64,000 bases of DNA, from contig NZ_CP032364.1 in assembly GCF_003589745.1 (NCBI RefSeq), forward strand, positions 620,001 to 684,000, read 5' to 3'. Shown here piece by piece: positions 27,930 through 37,138 of this stretch. How positions within the stretch are numbered: the stretch's first letter is position 1; each line of letters starts with the position of its first letter. The notes beneath the pieces were generated by a model. The model made no database searches. It was not told the DNA's origin and saw nothing but the letters and a program-made list of their open reading frames with translations. The translations under genes and the position numbers were made by a program. This DNA comes from Lachnoanaerobaculum umeaense (GTDB lineage Bacteria > Bacillota > Clostridia > Lachnospirales > Lachnospiraceae).

Positions 27930-30344
27930 ATGGCACATTATAATCATAGTGCAATAGAGAAGAAATGGAAGAAAAACTGGGAAGCAAACCCTGTAAATGT
28001 TGATGATGGAAAAAAGCCAAAGTACTATTGCTTGGATATGTTCCCATATCCTTCAGGTTCAGGACTTCATGTAGGACACTGGAGAGGATATGTAATATCT
28101 GATGTATGGAGCAGATATCAGGTGCTAAAGGGTAATTATGTGATCCATCCTATGGGTTGGGATGCATTCGGTCTTCCTGCAGAGAACTATGCAATAAAGA
28201 TGGGGGTTCATCCTGCAAAATCCACAGCGGAAAATGTAGCCAATATTAAAAGACAGATAAATGAAATCGCAGCACTTTATGATTGGGACAGAGAAGTAAA
28301 TACTACAGATCCTAACTTTTATAAGTGGACACAGTGGATATTTGTTCAGATGTTCAAAAAAGGTTTGGCATATGAGAAGGAATTTCCAATAAATTGGTGT
28401 CCTTCGTGCAAGACAGGACTTGCAAACGAAGAGGTAGTAGACGGAAAATGTGAGAGATGTGGAACACCTGTTACAAAAAAGAACCTTCGTCAGTGGATGT
28501 TAAAGATAACAGCATATGCAGACAGACTTCTTAATGATCTTGACAAGCTGGACTGGCCTGAGAAGGTTAAAAAGATGCAGTCGGACTGGATCGGAAAGAG
28601 TTATGGTGCAGAGGTAAACTTCAAAGTAGACGGAAGAGATGAGAATATAGTTGTTTATACTACAAGACCTGATACTCTTTACGGTGCTACCTTTATGGTA
28701 CTTTCGCCTGAGCATGAGCTTGCAAAATCTCTGGCTACAGATGAGACAAGAGATGTGGTAGAGAAATATATCTTTGACAGTTCTATGAAGTCAAATGTAG
28801 ACAGAATGCAGTCAAAAGAGAAGACAGGTGTATTTACAGGTTCTTATGCAATCAATCCTTTAAACGGAGCAAAGACACCTATCTGGCTTTCAGACTATGT
28901 TTTGGCTGACTATGGTACAGGTGCTATTATGTGTGTACCTGCACATGATGACAGAGACTTTGAGTTTGCAAAGAAGTTTGATCTCCCGATAGTTCAGGTT
29001 ATAGCAAAGGACGGTAAAGAAATTGGAAATATGACAGAAGCCTACACAGATGCTGTAGGAACTATGATAAATTCAGGTGACTGGAACGGTATGGAGAGTG
29101 CTAAGTTAAAGCTTGAAGCACCACAGATGATTGAAGAAAAGGGTTATGGTAAGAAAACTACCAACTATAAGCTTCGTGACTGGGTGTTCTCAAGGCAGCG
29201 TTACTGGGGTGAGCCTATTCCGATAATTCATTGTCCACATTGTGGAAATGTTCCTGTGCCTGAAAAAGAGCTTCCTTTAAGACTGCCTGAGGTAGAGAGC
29301 TATCAGCCTACCGGAACCGGTGAGTCACCGCTTGCAGCTATTGATGAGTGGGTAAATACGACATGCCCTGTATGTGGTGCACCTGCAAAGCGTGAGACAA
29401 ATACTATGCCGCAGTGGGCAGGTTCAAGCTGGTATTTCTTAAGATATGTGGATCCTCACAATGATAATGAGCTTGTAAGCAAGGAGATGGCAGATAAATA
29501 TCTTCCTGTAGATATGTATATCGGTGGCGTTGAGCATGCGGTACTCCACCTTCTTTATTCAAGATTCTACACCAAGTTCCTAAATGATATAGGTGTGGTT
29601 GACTTTGATGAGCCTTTCACAAAGCTTTTCAATCAGGGTATGATAAACGGTAGTGATGGACAGAAGATGAGTAAGAGTAAGGGAAATGTAGTTTCACCTG
29701 ACGACTTGGTTCGTGACTACGGTTGTGATGCTCTTAGAATGTATGAGCTTTTTGTAGGACCGCCTGAGCTTGATGCCGACTGGGATGATAGAGGTATTGA
29801 GGGTGTATCAAGATTTTTAAATAAGTTCTATAAGCTTGTAATGGACAATAAGGATAAGAATGTAGAGGCTGACAGAGAACTCTTAAGAGTTCGTGCAAAT
29901 CTTATCTCTGATATAGAGCAAAGATTTAATGCATTCAGCTTAAACACTGTTATTGCAGGATTTATGGAGTACAATAATAAGCTTAATGAGCTTAGCAAAA
30001 AGAACGGTGTGGATAAGGAAACCTTAAAGGCATTTACTATATTGCTTGCCCCTTTTGCACCTCATATAGGTGAGGAGCTTTGGGAGGAGCTTGGTGGAGA
30101 AGGCTCGGTATTCCATGCTGAGTGGCCTACATTTGATGAGAGCCATAAGGAAGTGGATACAATAGAGGTTCCTGTTCAGATAAACGGAAAGACCAAGCTT
30201 GTTATTGAGCTTGATGCCAATGTAAGCAAGGAAGATGCTATAGAGGCAGGTAAGAAAGCTTTATCAGAAGCCGGAAAGCTTGAAGGAACAATAAGAAAAG
30301 AAATTTATGTTCCGAAGAAGATTATAAATATAGTGGTTGGATAA
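27930..30344 (+). CDS. leuS: Leucyl-tRNA synthetase
   Basis: This class I synthetase charges tRNA-Leu. The 804-residue length is normal. The HIGH-type motif appears as HVGHWRGY (near residue 48) and the second as GQKMSKSKGN (near 578). Zinc-type Cys sets appear in CPSCKTG and CERCGT, and again in CPVCGAP. The editing domain lies between, with TTRPDTLYGATF. A GAAAGGAAGAG ribosome site precedes ATG 27930. It is transcribed in line with glyS and ends at a strong terminator. Confidence 0.97.
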   Translation: MAHYNHSAIEKKWKKNWEANPVNVDDGKKPKYYCLDMFPYPSGSGLHVGHWRGYVISDVWSRYQVLKGNYVIHPMGWDAFGLPAENYAIKMGVHPAKSTAENVANIKRQINEIAALYDWDREVNTTDPNFYKWTQWIFVQMFKKGLAYEKEFPINWCPSCKTGLANEEVVDGKCERCGTPVTKKNLRQWMLKITAYADRLLNDLDKLDWPEKVKKMQSDWIGKSYGAEVNFKVDGRDENIVVYTTRPDTLYGATFMVLSPEHELAKSLATDETRDVVEKYIFDSSMKSNVDRMQSKEKTGVFTGSYAINPLNGAKTPIWLSDYVLADYGTGAIMCVPAHDDRDFEFAKKFDLPIVQVIAKDGKEIGNMTEAYTDAVGTMINSGDWNGMESAKLKLEAPQMIEEKGYGKKTTNYKLRDWVFSRQRYWGEPIPIIHCPHCGNVPVPEKELPLRLPEVESYQPTGTGESPLAAIDEWVNTTCPVCGAPAKRETNTMPQWAGSSWYFLRYVDPHNDNELVSKEMADKYLPVDMYIGGVEHAVLHLLYSRFYTKFLNDIGVVDFDEPFTKLFNQGMINGSDGQKMSKSKGNVVSPDDLVRDYGCDALRMYELFVGPPELDADWDDRGIEGVSRFLNKFYKLVMDNKDKNVEADRELLRVRANLISDIEQRFNAFSLNTVIAGFMEYNNKLNELSKKNGVDKETLKAFTILLAPFAPHIGEELWEELGGEGSVFHAEWPTFDESHKEVDTIEVPVQINGKTKLVIELDANVSKEDAIEAGKKALSEAGKLEGTIRKEIYVPKKIINIVVG

Positions 30345-30372
30345 ATCAAAAGAAGCTGTTTTTAGACTTTTT

Positions 30373-30408
30373 TAGCGTAGCAGTTTATGTGGCTGCTACG
30401 CTATTTTT
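30373..30408 (+). terminator. leuS terminator
   Basis: TAGCGTAGCAG (30373-30383) pairs perfectly with CTGCTACGCTA (30393-30403), followed by TTTTT. Confidence 0.92.
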
Positions 30409-30515
30409 GTGCAGCCAAGAGTCTAAGCCTGTATTGCACCGGACTTAGCCATCCTAGTTTTTCTGTTTCCTTGTCAAATGTTGGGGTGGGTTGATTTTTA
30501 CCCCACCCTTTCTAC

Positions 30516-30836
30516 TTATCTAATTACAATCCAGTTTCCATCACGCTTTGATCCAATTCTTTCGATTATATTTTTTTCCTGTAAGGATTTTAATGCCATT
30601 TCTATGGTTCTCTTTGTTACACTAATTTTTTCTGCAAGTTCAGCTGATGTTAAGTTTGAGCTTTCCATTAAAAATTGTATAACTTTCTTTTCAGTTATAT
30701 TTAAACCGACGTTCAAACCGACATTCAAACCGACATTCAAACCGACATTCAAACCGACATTCAAACCGACATTCAAACCGACATTTTTAAAATGAGTAAA
30801 ATCAATTATAAAAACAAAAAATCCCGGAATTGGCAA
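30516..30836 (-). pseudogene. C-terminal remnant of an ATP-dependent DNA helicase/AlbA-type regulator
   Basis: The readable part on the minus strand is a stretch of NVGL repeats followed by a winged helix-turn-helix (about 60 residues, LTSAELAEKISVTKRTIEM). This is the tail found in putative transcriptional regulators/RecG-like proteins that normally carry an AlbA_2 and a GHKL-like domain (about 400-550 residues). Those parts are missing, and the frame's first Met lies inside a terminator hairpin. It is therefore probably a truncated relic and not translated. Confidence 0.6.
30703..30786. repeat. 12-bp tandem repeat, seven copies
   Basis: The unit AAACCGACATTC repeats seven times without interruption, the first and last copies having one changed base each. 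On the minus strand it encodes seven NVGL units. The units are nearly identical at the DNA level, so copy number probably changes by slippage. Confidence 0.95.
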
Positions 30837-30857
30837 AAACCAATTCCAAGATTTTTA
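30816..30857 (-). terminator. Bidirectional hairpin after the 30877 gene
   Basis: GGAATTGG (30826-30833) pairs with CCAATTCC (30840-30847), with outer AAATC/GATTT pairs. A long T-run follows on the minus strand, so it ends the minus-strand pair 30877-31767. Confidence 0.8.
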
Positions 30858-30876
30858 TATAAGTTTTTTAAAATAA

Positions 30877-31290
30877 TTACCAATTAAACATTTCAATTGC
30901 CTTATTTATATCAGCAGATGTAGAAGGGTTTTCTTTAATCTCATTTATCAGTGTTAAAAAGTCATTATGGAATGGGCTGTTTGCATCATTGTAGCAACGA
31001 TGAATCATCCATATATTATGAAATGTAGGACTTTTCCTTACAGAAGCAATCAGGGCTTCTTCATAGCCTTTTTTGTAAAACTTTTCTACAAAGTGGACCA
31101 ATTCTCCGGGTGACCCGAAGTCAACACTTGGGTTTTCTGATATAATATCCAGGATGGGTTCCACAAATTCGAATGGATCAGAATATTTAAGCATTGCATT
31201 TATTATTTCACTATCAATATAATACTCTTCATCAGGTACCACAGCTTCTTTTAGTGCAGTAATTATATCTTCTTTATTCATAATTCTCAT
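30877..31290 (-). CDS. Hypothetical protein, possibly immunity-like
   Basis: The 137-residue acidic, helical protein is not recognised with certainty. The segment FVEKFYKKGYEEALIASV followed by PTFHNIWMIHR resembles small cytosolic immunity proteins found next to polymorphic toxins, but no toxin gene lies here. It is nine bases downstream of the gene at 31300, so the pair is probably co-transcribed. A second Met three codons in is also possible. It ends at a clear terminator. Confidence 0.7.
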   Translation of the reverse strand: MRIMNKEDIITALKEAVVPDEEYYIDSEIINAMLKYSDPFEFVEPILDIISENPSVDFGSPGELVHFVEKFYKKGYEEALIASVRKSPTFHNIWMIHRCYNDANSPFHNDFLTLINEIKENPSTSADINKAIEMFNW

Positions 31291-31299
31291 ATTTATAAA

Positions 31300-31767
31300 T
31301 TATTGTAATCCCTTTTTAAAGAAATTCTTGAACTCGGACACTTCTGCAGATGATTGAGTGATCGAAACTGAGTGTCTTGCACCGGCGGTTATACCGGGTT
31401 CGTATGTCATAGGGACAAATTGTAAAGAAACTTCAGGATTTCCTACAAAACAAAAACCTAGAGATGTTTTTGTGAAGCTCTCATTTGCTTTATTAAATAC
31501 CATTGCATCTCCATATTCTGTAAGTTCGGCATTTACAGGAATAACTATAACTTCGCCTTCCTTGTATCCTACAATAAAGTTACTGTGCTTTGTTACCTTA
31601 ACAATAACAGCATTGGTACAGTTTTCCATATGGCAATAAATAAGCTTGTAATCATCACCGTTTGCAACACTGTTGTTAAATATTTCTCTCATTCTGGCTT
31701 TGTTTTTTCGATTTTCCTCGTCGGTTGCTCCCATAAAAGCCTTTTTAAATAAATCCATTAACGCCAT
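31300..31767 (-). CDS. Hypothetical cytosolic protein
   Basis: The 155-residue product has no signal or membrane segment. It begins MALMDLFKKAFMG and has a central beta-rich part (NAVIVKVTKHSNFIVGYKEG). I do not recognise the family. ATG 31767 was chosen because GGAG lies just before it. It is the first gene of a two-gene minus-strand unit with the possible immunity-like gene. Confidence 0.7.
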   Translation of the reverse strand: MALMDLFKKAFMGATDEENRKNKARMREIFNNSVANGDDYKLIYCHMENCTNAVIVKVTKHSNFIVGYKEGEVIVIPVNAELTEYGDAMVFNKANESFTKTSLGFCFVGNPEVSLQFVPMTYEPGITAGARHSVSITQSSAEVSEFKNFFKKGLQ

Positions 31768-31809
31768 AATAATCTCCATTCTGTCATCTTAGTTGATGGC
31801 ATAAATATA

Positions 31810-32292
31810 TTAATGTCTAAACCAAGGTATTACCCTGTTGACATGTTTACAATACTCAACATACTCTGTGCCGAATTTTTCAAGTAACCATTTTTCTTCT
31901 GTTTGCTTCATCAGTACAGTTAAGAATATATATAAAACTACCGGAAATATAAGCAAGTACACATTATGTGCAGTTATCAGAATACCTGTACACACACATA
32001 AAAATGCAAGGTATATAGGGTTTCTGACAATGGAATATATTCCGATTGTTACCAAATGCCCGCTGCTTATCTCTTTACTGATTCTTTGAATGAGTACAGC
32101 ATATATCCATACCGCGACTCCGATAAAAATAAGCAAACCTCCTATAACCATTGCTGATTGCTTTAAAGCCGGAAGCTCACCACTATCCAAGAATCCTTTC
32201 TTTTTTAAGTAAAGTCCAAGGACAGTTAATATAATGCAACTGACAGCATAAATAGGACCGACACCAAAAACAGGCAATGTATTCTTTTTCAT
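31810..32292 (-). CDS. Isoprenylcysteine carboxyl methyltransferase-like membrane protein
   Basis: The 160-residue protein has four to five membrane segments and the C-terminal pattern of the ICMT/PEMT superfamily: GIYSIVRNPIYLAF, then EEKWLLEKFGTEYVEYCKHVNRVIPW. Such enzymes use SAM at the membrane to methylate lipids or small substrates; the substrate here is unknown. It lies between two other minus-strand genes, 21 bases downstream of ychF. Confidence 0.85.
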   Translation of the reverse strand: MKKNTLPVFGVGPIYAVSCIILTVLGLYLKKKGFLDSGELPALKQSAMVIGGLLIFIGVAVWIYAVLIQRISKEISSGHLVTIGIYSIVRNPIYLAFLCVCTGILITAHNVYLLIFPVVLYIFLTVLMKQTEEKWLLEKFGTEYVEYCKHVNRVIPWFRH

Positions 32293-32313
32293 ATAAGCCC
32301 CCTTTATATAAAT

Positions 32314-33411
32314 TTATACATTAAATCTAAAGAGTATTACATCTCCATCCTGTACTACATATTCTTTACCTTCTATACGTACCAAGCCTTTTTCCTTGGC
32401 AGCAGCTGTAGAACCACAGTCGAGAAGATCCTGATAGTTGATAACCTCAGCTTTGATAAATCCACGCTCAAAGTCTGAGTGGATCTTTCCGGCCGCTCCC
32501 GGAGCCTTTGTGCCTTTCTTTATAGTCCAGGCTCTACACTCATCCTCACCGGCTGTAAGATAGCTTAAAAGTCCAAGTAGATCATAGCTGGCTGCAATAA
32601 GCTTATCAAGACCTGACACTGAGATACCGAGAGCATCAAGATATTCGTTTCTTTCCTCATCATCCAGCTGTGAAATTTCTTCTTCAATGGCTGCACATAC
32701 AACAAATACCTTCGCATTTGACTTTGCGGCATATTCTTTTACCTTAGCTACATACTCATTTGAAGCACCGTCATCAGCAAGGTCATCCTCAGCCACATTT
32801 GCAGCGAAGATAACAGGCATATATGTGATAAGTCCAAGTGATTTTACAAATGCGACATCCTCTTCATCAGAAGATGTGTAGCTGCTTGCCATATTGTCAT
32901 TTTCAAGTATATCCTTGAGTTCCAAAAGGATATCAAGCTCATGCTTTAGAGCTTTGTCATTCATTGCAGCTTTCTTAGTCTTTGCAATTCTTCGCTCCAA
33001 AATCTCAATATCGGAGAATATAAGCTCTAAGTTTATAGTTTCGATATCTCTTATCGGATCAACACTTCCCTCTACATGGATGATATTTGAGTCATCAAAG
33101 CATCTTACAACATGTATGATGGCATCACATTCACGAATATTTGATAAAAACTGGTTTCCAAGTCCTTCACCCTTGCTGGCACCCTTTACAAGACCTGCGA
33201 TATCTACAAAGTCTATAAGTGCAGGTGTAACATTCTTTGTATTATATAATTTGCCAAGTTCTTTTAATCTGTCATCCGGTACTGCTACAACACCTACATT
33301 AGGGTCAATAGTAGCAAAAGGATAGTTTGCAGCAGTAGCACCTGCCTTTGTCAATGAGTTAAATAATGTACTCTTGCCTACATTCGGTAAGCCAACGATT
33401 CCTAGTTTCAT
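32314..33411 (-). CDS. ychF: Redox-regulated ATPase YchF (OLA1/Obg family)
   Basis: YchF is a ribosome-associated P-loop protein that prefers ATP to GTP. The 365 residues show G1 as GLPNVGKSTLFN, G3 as DFVDIAGLVKGASKGEGLGN, and NVAEDD where GTPases have NKxD. A C-terminal TGS domain ends the protein, with KEYVVQDGDVILFRFNV. All are diagnostic. The gene is on the minus strand with a divergent small gene upstream. Confidence 0.96.
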   Translation of the reverse strand: MKLGIVGLPNVGKSTLFNSLTKAGATAANYPFATIDPNVGVVAVPDDRLKELGKLYNTKNVTPALIDFVDIAGLVKGASKGEGLGNQFLSNIRECDAIIHVVRCFDDSNIIHVEGSVDPIRDIETINLELIFSDIEILERRIAKTKKAAMNDKALKHELDILLELKDILENDNMASSYTSSDEEDVAFVKSLGLITYMPVIFAANVAEDDLADDGASNEYVAKVKEYAAKSNAKVFVVCAAIEEEISQLDDEERNEYLDALGISVSGLDKLIAASYDLLGLLSYLTAGEDECRAWTIKKGTKAPGAAGKIHSDFERGFIKAEVINYQDLLDCGSTAAAKEKGLVRIEGKEYVVQDGDVILFRFNV

Positions 33412-33561
33412 ATAAAAACCTTCTTTAAAATATTTTTGTATTGAATAATTATATTCGCAATAAAACCTGAATAAATATCAGGGTTAACCTGTTATATTTT
33501 AACATATAGGTATATAATTTAAAAGAGTAAAGCAAGGAGCTTTTGTGGAAAGGATGACCGG

Positions 33562-33771
33562 ATGAAATTGCCGTATGGAGCAAATGAAGATGATTTTGAA
33601 AATATAAAAAAAATAGTTTCAGAATTTACAAATAATGACAAGAATTTAGATGAATCTACATTAGAAATAATGAATATAGCATATTCTACCGGGGGCGATT
33701 ATTCGGATGAAACATTAATTGCTTATGTAAAAGCTTATTTTGAAATGAATAGTACAAATAAGAATTCATAG
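33562..33771 (+). CDS. Small hypothetical acidic protein
   Basis: The 69-residue product is acidic and helical with no motif I recognise. A GGAAAGGA site precedes the ATG at modest distance. It ends nine bases before the VOC gene, so it may be its transcript partner. The small size makes the call uncertain. Confidence 0.55.
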   Translation: MKLPYGANEDDFENIKKIVSEFTNNDKNLDESTLEIMNIAYSTGGDYSDETLIAYVKAYFEMNSTNKNS

Positions 33772-33780
33772 GAGGTAACG

Positions 33781-34209
33781 ATGAACAAGATTACTTGTAT
33801 TTGTTTAGGTGTGAAAGATATGGAAAGGTCAATAAAGTTTTATAGAGATGGTTTAGGATATAAGACTGATTGCAGAGAAAATAATCCGTCAGTATGCTTT
33901 TTTGATACTCCGGGAACAAAGTTTGAACTATTTCCTTTGGAACAATTAGCAAAAGATATTGATGAAAATAATCCACCAAAAGGGAATGGATTTTCAGGAA
34001 TTACATTAGCCTACAATGTTGAACATAAAGAAGATGTAGAGACTGTAATTGCATTAGTAAGAAAAGCAGGTGGAAAAATTGTGAAAGAGCCACAGGAAGT
34101 TTTTTGGGGTGGATATCACGCATATTTTTCTGATTTAGATGGATACTATTGGGAAGTTTCATGGGGACCGAATTTTCAATTTGATGAAAATGGATTGCTG
34201 AAATTTTGA
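33781..34209 (+). CDS. VOC superfamily (glyoxalase-like) protein
   Basis: The 142-residue protein is a vicinal-oxygen-chelate fold enzyme or binding protein. It has the paired beta-alpha modules: CLGVKDMERSIKFYRDGLG at the start and FSDLDGYYWEVSWGPNF at the end, where the Glu is the usual metal ligand. The specific substrate cannot be read from sequence. AGGAGG precedes the ATG. It lies in a run of small plus-strand genes. Confidence 0.88.
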   Translation: MNKITCICLGVKDMERSIKFYRDGLGYKTDCRENNPSVCFFDTPGTKFELFPLEQLAKDIDENNPPKGNGFSGITLAYNVEHKEDVETVIALVRKAGGKIVKEPQEVFWGGYHAYFSDLDGYYWEVSWGPNFQFDENGLLKF

Positions 34210-34273
34210 GGATAAATAGGGAAAGAGTATGCCATAAAGTAAGGAATATTTGATTTTGAAGGAGGTAATCATA

Positions 34274-34588
34274 GTGAATGAATTTAATGAATTTGTTCGT
34301 GAGATTTTTTCCGCAGCAGGTGATATTGTCATAAGATCCATGATGGGCGGATACCTTATATATTTTAACGGTAAGCTGATAGGTGACATTTGCGATAATG
34401 AACTATTTTTAAAGAGAACGCCGACATCGGACAAACTTCTTGCAGACTCAGAATTGCATTATCCGTATGAGGGTTCAAAGACATTGATGTATGCATTCGA
34501 CAGATTTGAGGATATGGATTTGATTACTGAACTACTGAAAGGTATGTATGCGGAACTGCCAGAAAAGAAACCCAAGAAAGCTAAATGA
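34274..34588 (+). CDS. TfoX/Sxy N-terminal domain protein
   Basis: The 104-residue protein matches the TfoX N-terminal domain: SMMGGYLIYFNGKLIGDI followed by ELFLKRTPTS. Full TfoX regulates competence in gammaproteobacteria; these single-domain versions in Firmicutes have no settled role. GTG 34274 was chosen because GGAGG lies eight bases before it; a longer frame starts upstream without a site. It has a lysine-rich tail. Confidence 0.82.
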   Translation: MNEFNEFVREIFSAAGDIVIRSMMGGYLIYFNGKLIGDICDNELFLKRTPTSDKLLADSELHYPYEGSKTLMYAFDRFEDMDLITELLKGMYAELPEKKPKKAK

Positions 34589-34649
34589 GACAAACAAGCT
34601 TCAGTTTAGCAAGATATGGTTAAATTGGAACTTTACAAGGAGGAATTTT

Positions 34650-35139
34650 ATGGATGTAATACAAGCGTTTCTTGATGGTGTTGCTATAGCCGCTATTTTT
34701 AACGGGGCGGTAGCTACCTTGGTACTCATTAATCCAAGATTCTTTTTTAACTCTTATCCAAAGGCCATACAAAAGGCTGCACCCGAACAAATGACAAAAC
34801 AGGATATTAACTGTTTTCATTGTTGGAATTTGTTTTGCCTATTCGACAGCAAGCGTTTTACACAAAGGGATTACCGGTTTTTGGAATGTGTTTTGGACTG
34901 GATATATTCATTGGAGCATATTAAACTTAGGTGATTTTTTCTTGTTAGACTTTCTGTTGTTTCAGGGAAAGTATAAAAACAAAATTGTCATCCCGGGAAC
35001 AGAAGGGCACAAGGATTATGAATTTAATAACTGGATGAAACATTTGGCAGTTGTTGAACATTTTCTAGTGATTCCTTTCTTATTTATTCCGGTTGTATCG
35101 GCAATTCAGGCTTTGTTTATTGGTTTTTTAAGAAGATAA
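34650..35139 (+). pseudogene. Membrane protein gene with a one-base frameshift
   Basis: Reading starts well (AAGGAGG, then MDVIQAFLDGVAIAAIF). At 34809-34810 the frame moves by one: D-I is followed by TVFIVGICFAYSTASVL only if one A is skipped. The rest then continues to the stop at 35139 as a plausible membrane protein of about 162 residues, ending IQALFIGFLRR. The intact form has several membrane segments and no domain I can name. Either a real mutation or a base-calling error in the AA pair explains it. Confidence 0.75.
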
Positions 35140-35149
35140 ATTAGAATTT

Positions 35150-35584
35150 GTGAAAGTGTTTTATACTATGATTACATACGAAGTTGATGAAAAGAGATTA
35201 AGGTTTTGGAAAGAGTTGTATGAAAAGAATGCTAATTCTCTTAAACCAAATAGAATAAGTGGGAGAGAATTAAATATATACTTTCAGAAAAAATATTCTG
35301 CACAAAATTATGATAATGTAAAGTTCAAAGAAGTTGTGCATTTAAATTCAATGGAATATTTTCATGAGAATGCAGGTAATATAAATGATATTGTATCCTA
35401 TACACTTAATGGTGATATTTTTGTTGGTATTGATTTAAAGACAGGATTTTTTCATATTGAAAGCAATGATGTACGCAAGTTTATTCCTATTTTTGATGAT
35501 TTGTTTATCACAAGAGGGTTGAGCGTGGATGAACTTCGAAATTTTGTGATTGTAGGTCAATATTTAGAATTAAAAGGTCTATAA
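35150..35584 (+). CDS. Hypothetical protein
   Basis: The 144-residue soluble protein is not recognised. It looks like a complete small globular protein (DEKRLRFWKELYEKN near the start, FVGIDLKTGFFHIES in the middle). Neither the GTG at 35150 nor the ATG at 35168 has a good ribosome site. Small proteins of this sort are common in immunity clusters, but nothing here proves that role. Confidence 0.55.
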   Translation: MKVFYTMITYEVDEKRLRFWKELYEKNANSLKPNRISGRELNIYFQKKYSAQNYDNVKFKEVVHLNSMEYFHENAGNINDIVSYTLNGDIFVGIDLKTGFFHIESNDVRKFIPIFDDLFITRGLSVDELRNFVIVGQYLELKGL

Positions 35585-35734
35585 ATCAATTATGAAAATG
35601 TTATAATAGATAAGACAACTCCATAGTCTATAATTTTATAGATGAAAAAATTCAGAGTTAAAAGGCATACTTGAAGATTGTAGATTGAAAACTTAAAATA
35701 AATGAACCGCCTGCATAACACGACATACAAATAG

Positions 35735-35947
35735 GCAAGATCTAACCGGTTCAAAACTTTGAAACATTCATCGTCAAACCCTTATGCCTTTATAGAACAA
35801 GGTATCGCCATGCTTTCTGCTGTGCTTAAAAGTGATGTGGCAGTCGAAGTCAGTGTTAAAATTATGGATAGCTTTGTGAAGATGAGAAACTTTTTGCTTT
35901 CTAAAAGGGAAATGTTTGCTCGCTTAGATAGAGTCGAGTTAAAGTAA
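35735..35947 (+). pseudogene. Remnant of an ORF6N-domain gene
   Basis: The frame opens at 35735 without a usable start and reads SSSNPYAFIEQGIAMLSAVL. That matches the middle of the ORF6N protein encoded at 63181 (NPHAFTEQGIYMLMTVLKG). The DNA-binding N terminus and the C-terminal part are missing. ORF6N proteins are phage-associated, so this is a decayed piece of such a gene. The 150 bases before it hold no gene. Confidence 0.7.
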
Positions 35948-35963
35948 TTGGAGGCCCAAATCA

Positions 35964-37037
35964 ATGAATAATATATCAATAGAAAAATTATATAACCCTG
36001 AGTATGATCTACTTTCCGTTTACGATAAAAAAGAATTATTAAATAAGATTGCGAATACATATGATTTGGAAGTAATAGGCTTTAAAGAATTTTCTGTTTT
36101 TAATAAGTCCACATATACAGCAGATTTTCGCTCAAAAGAAGGTATCGAATTTGTTTTTGTTCCCGGGGAGAGTGTTAAGCTTGGAATTGACTTTAAAGGT
36201 AGAAAGCCTTCTGAAATTTTTGATGAAGAAAATTTATATGATCTTGCATACTCATTTATAGACGAGTATGAAGATGAAACTGACAACCAAGATTCTATTA
36301 CAGAGAAGATAAAAGAAAAGCTTGAAGATGATGAATTTATATCAACAATAGAAGACTATATTAATAACAATTTCAGTAAGGAGGAGAAAATTTTAATACA
36401 TCCTCTATTAGTCCAAAAGGACTACAGTGAGACCTGTTGGAAAGATATTTTGGATGATGAACTTAAACAAAATAAAAAAATCAAAAAGATGATTGAAGAT
36501 GCCGAAAAGAAGGGCATATCTGAAATAACAGTTCATAAGAGTATTTGTCTATATAAAGAAAATGGAAGTTGGCATGGTAAAGTTTATAGAGAAACTAAAT
36601 TTAAGGAGCTTTTACAGGATATAACAGATACCGGTTATTTTCTTCCTACAAAAAGAGAGTGGGAGTATTTGGCAGGTAAGGGATGCAGAACTATCTTTCC
36701 CTGGGGCAATAATATGGATTTTTCCATGAAGTTAAAGCATATAGAGTGGTCGGATAATGATGAAGAGTATACTTTGGAAAAAGAAAATTTTTTTGGAATT
36801 TATATAGCAGATGATCCGTATTGCAGAGAGATTGTATATGATGATGGATTATTTTCATATAAGGGTGGCGATGGAGGCCGCAATATATGCGGGGGACTTG
36901 GGTCTGTTTGGGGATATTTTCCGGTTTCACCATATTTTGAAGAAAAAGATGAAGAGATAGGCGAGTATATAAATGGGGGCTATGATTTCTTTAGAAGAGT
37001 TATAAGGATTATGAAAAGGTATGGGAAATTATACTGA
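35964..37037 (+). CDS. Protein with a C-terminal FGE/sulfatase-modifying-factor-like fold
   Basis: The 357-residue protein has a variable acidic N-terminal half and a C-terminal half with [26 protein letters not shown], and [18 protein letters not shown]. That pattern is seen in formylglycine-generating-enzyme-like (C-type lectin fold) domains. The active-site cysteines of true FGE are not evident, so it is probably a binding or unknown-role protein. The ribosome site is a weak AATTGGAGG. Its end overlaps the reading frame of a HigB toxin remnant. Confidence 0.72.
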   Translation: MNNISIEKLYNPEYDLLSVYDKKELLNKIANTYDLEVIGFKEFSVFNKSTYTADFRSKEGIEFVFVPGESVKLGIDFKGRKPSEIFDEENLYDLAYSFIDEYEDETDNQDSITEKIKEKLEDDEFISTIEDYINNNFSKEEKILIHPLLVQKDYSETCWKDILDDELKQNKKIKKMIEDAEKKGISEITVHKSICLYKENGSWHGKVYRETKFKELLQDITDTGYFLPTKREWEYLAGKGCRTIFPWGNNMDFSMKLKHIEWSDNDEEYTLEKENFFGIYIADDPYCREIVYDDGLFSYKGGDGGRNICGGLGSVWGYFPVSPYFEEKDEEIGEYINGGYDFFRRVIRIMKRYGKLY

Positions 37038-37138
37038 CAAATGGATTTGTTAAGAAAACAAATAAAACTCCAAGAGAAGAAATAAAACTTGCGAAAGATA
37101 GAAGAAAAGATTACATAGAAAGGATAAGTGGAAAATGA
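36995..37138 (+). pseudogene. C-terminal remnant of a HigB/RelE-type toxin
   Basis: A frame open from 36995 reads [18 protein letters not shown] and then [16 protein letters not shown]. This is the usual end of Gp49/HigB-type mRNA-interferase toxins, and its stop overlaps the higA start by four bases (ATGA), as in intact pairs. The first 60-70 residues of a toxin are not present; upstream sequence belongs to the FGE-like gene. The toxin is therefore lost while the antitoxin stays. Confidence 0.78.

Noticed and set aside
30703..30786. CRISPR array
   Set aside because: The 12-base units are contiguous without spacers and encode a protein repeat.
30478..30795. Plus-strand ORF with seven KPTF units
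   Set aside because: It is the opposite strand of the NVGL repeat and has no start signal. The minus frame holds the winged helix.
35585..35734. tRNA or promoter region before the ORF6N remnant
   Set aside because: No cloverleaf arms or T-loop sequence are found, and no convincing promoter.
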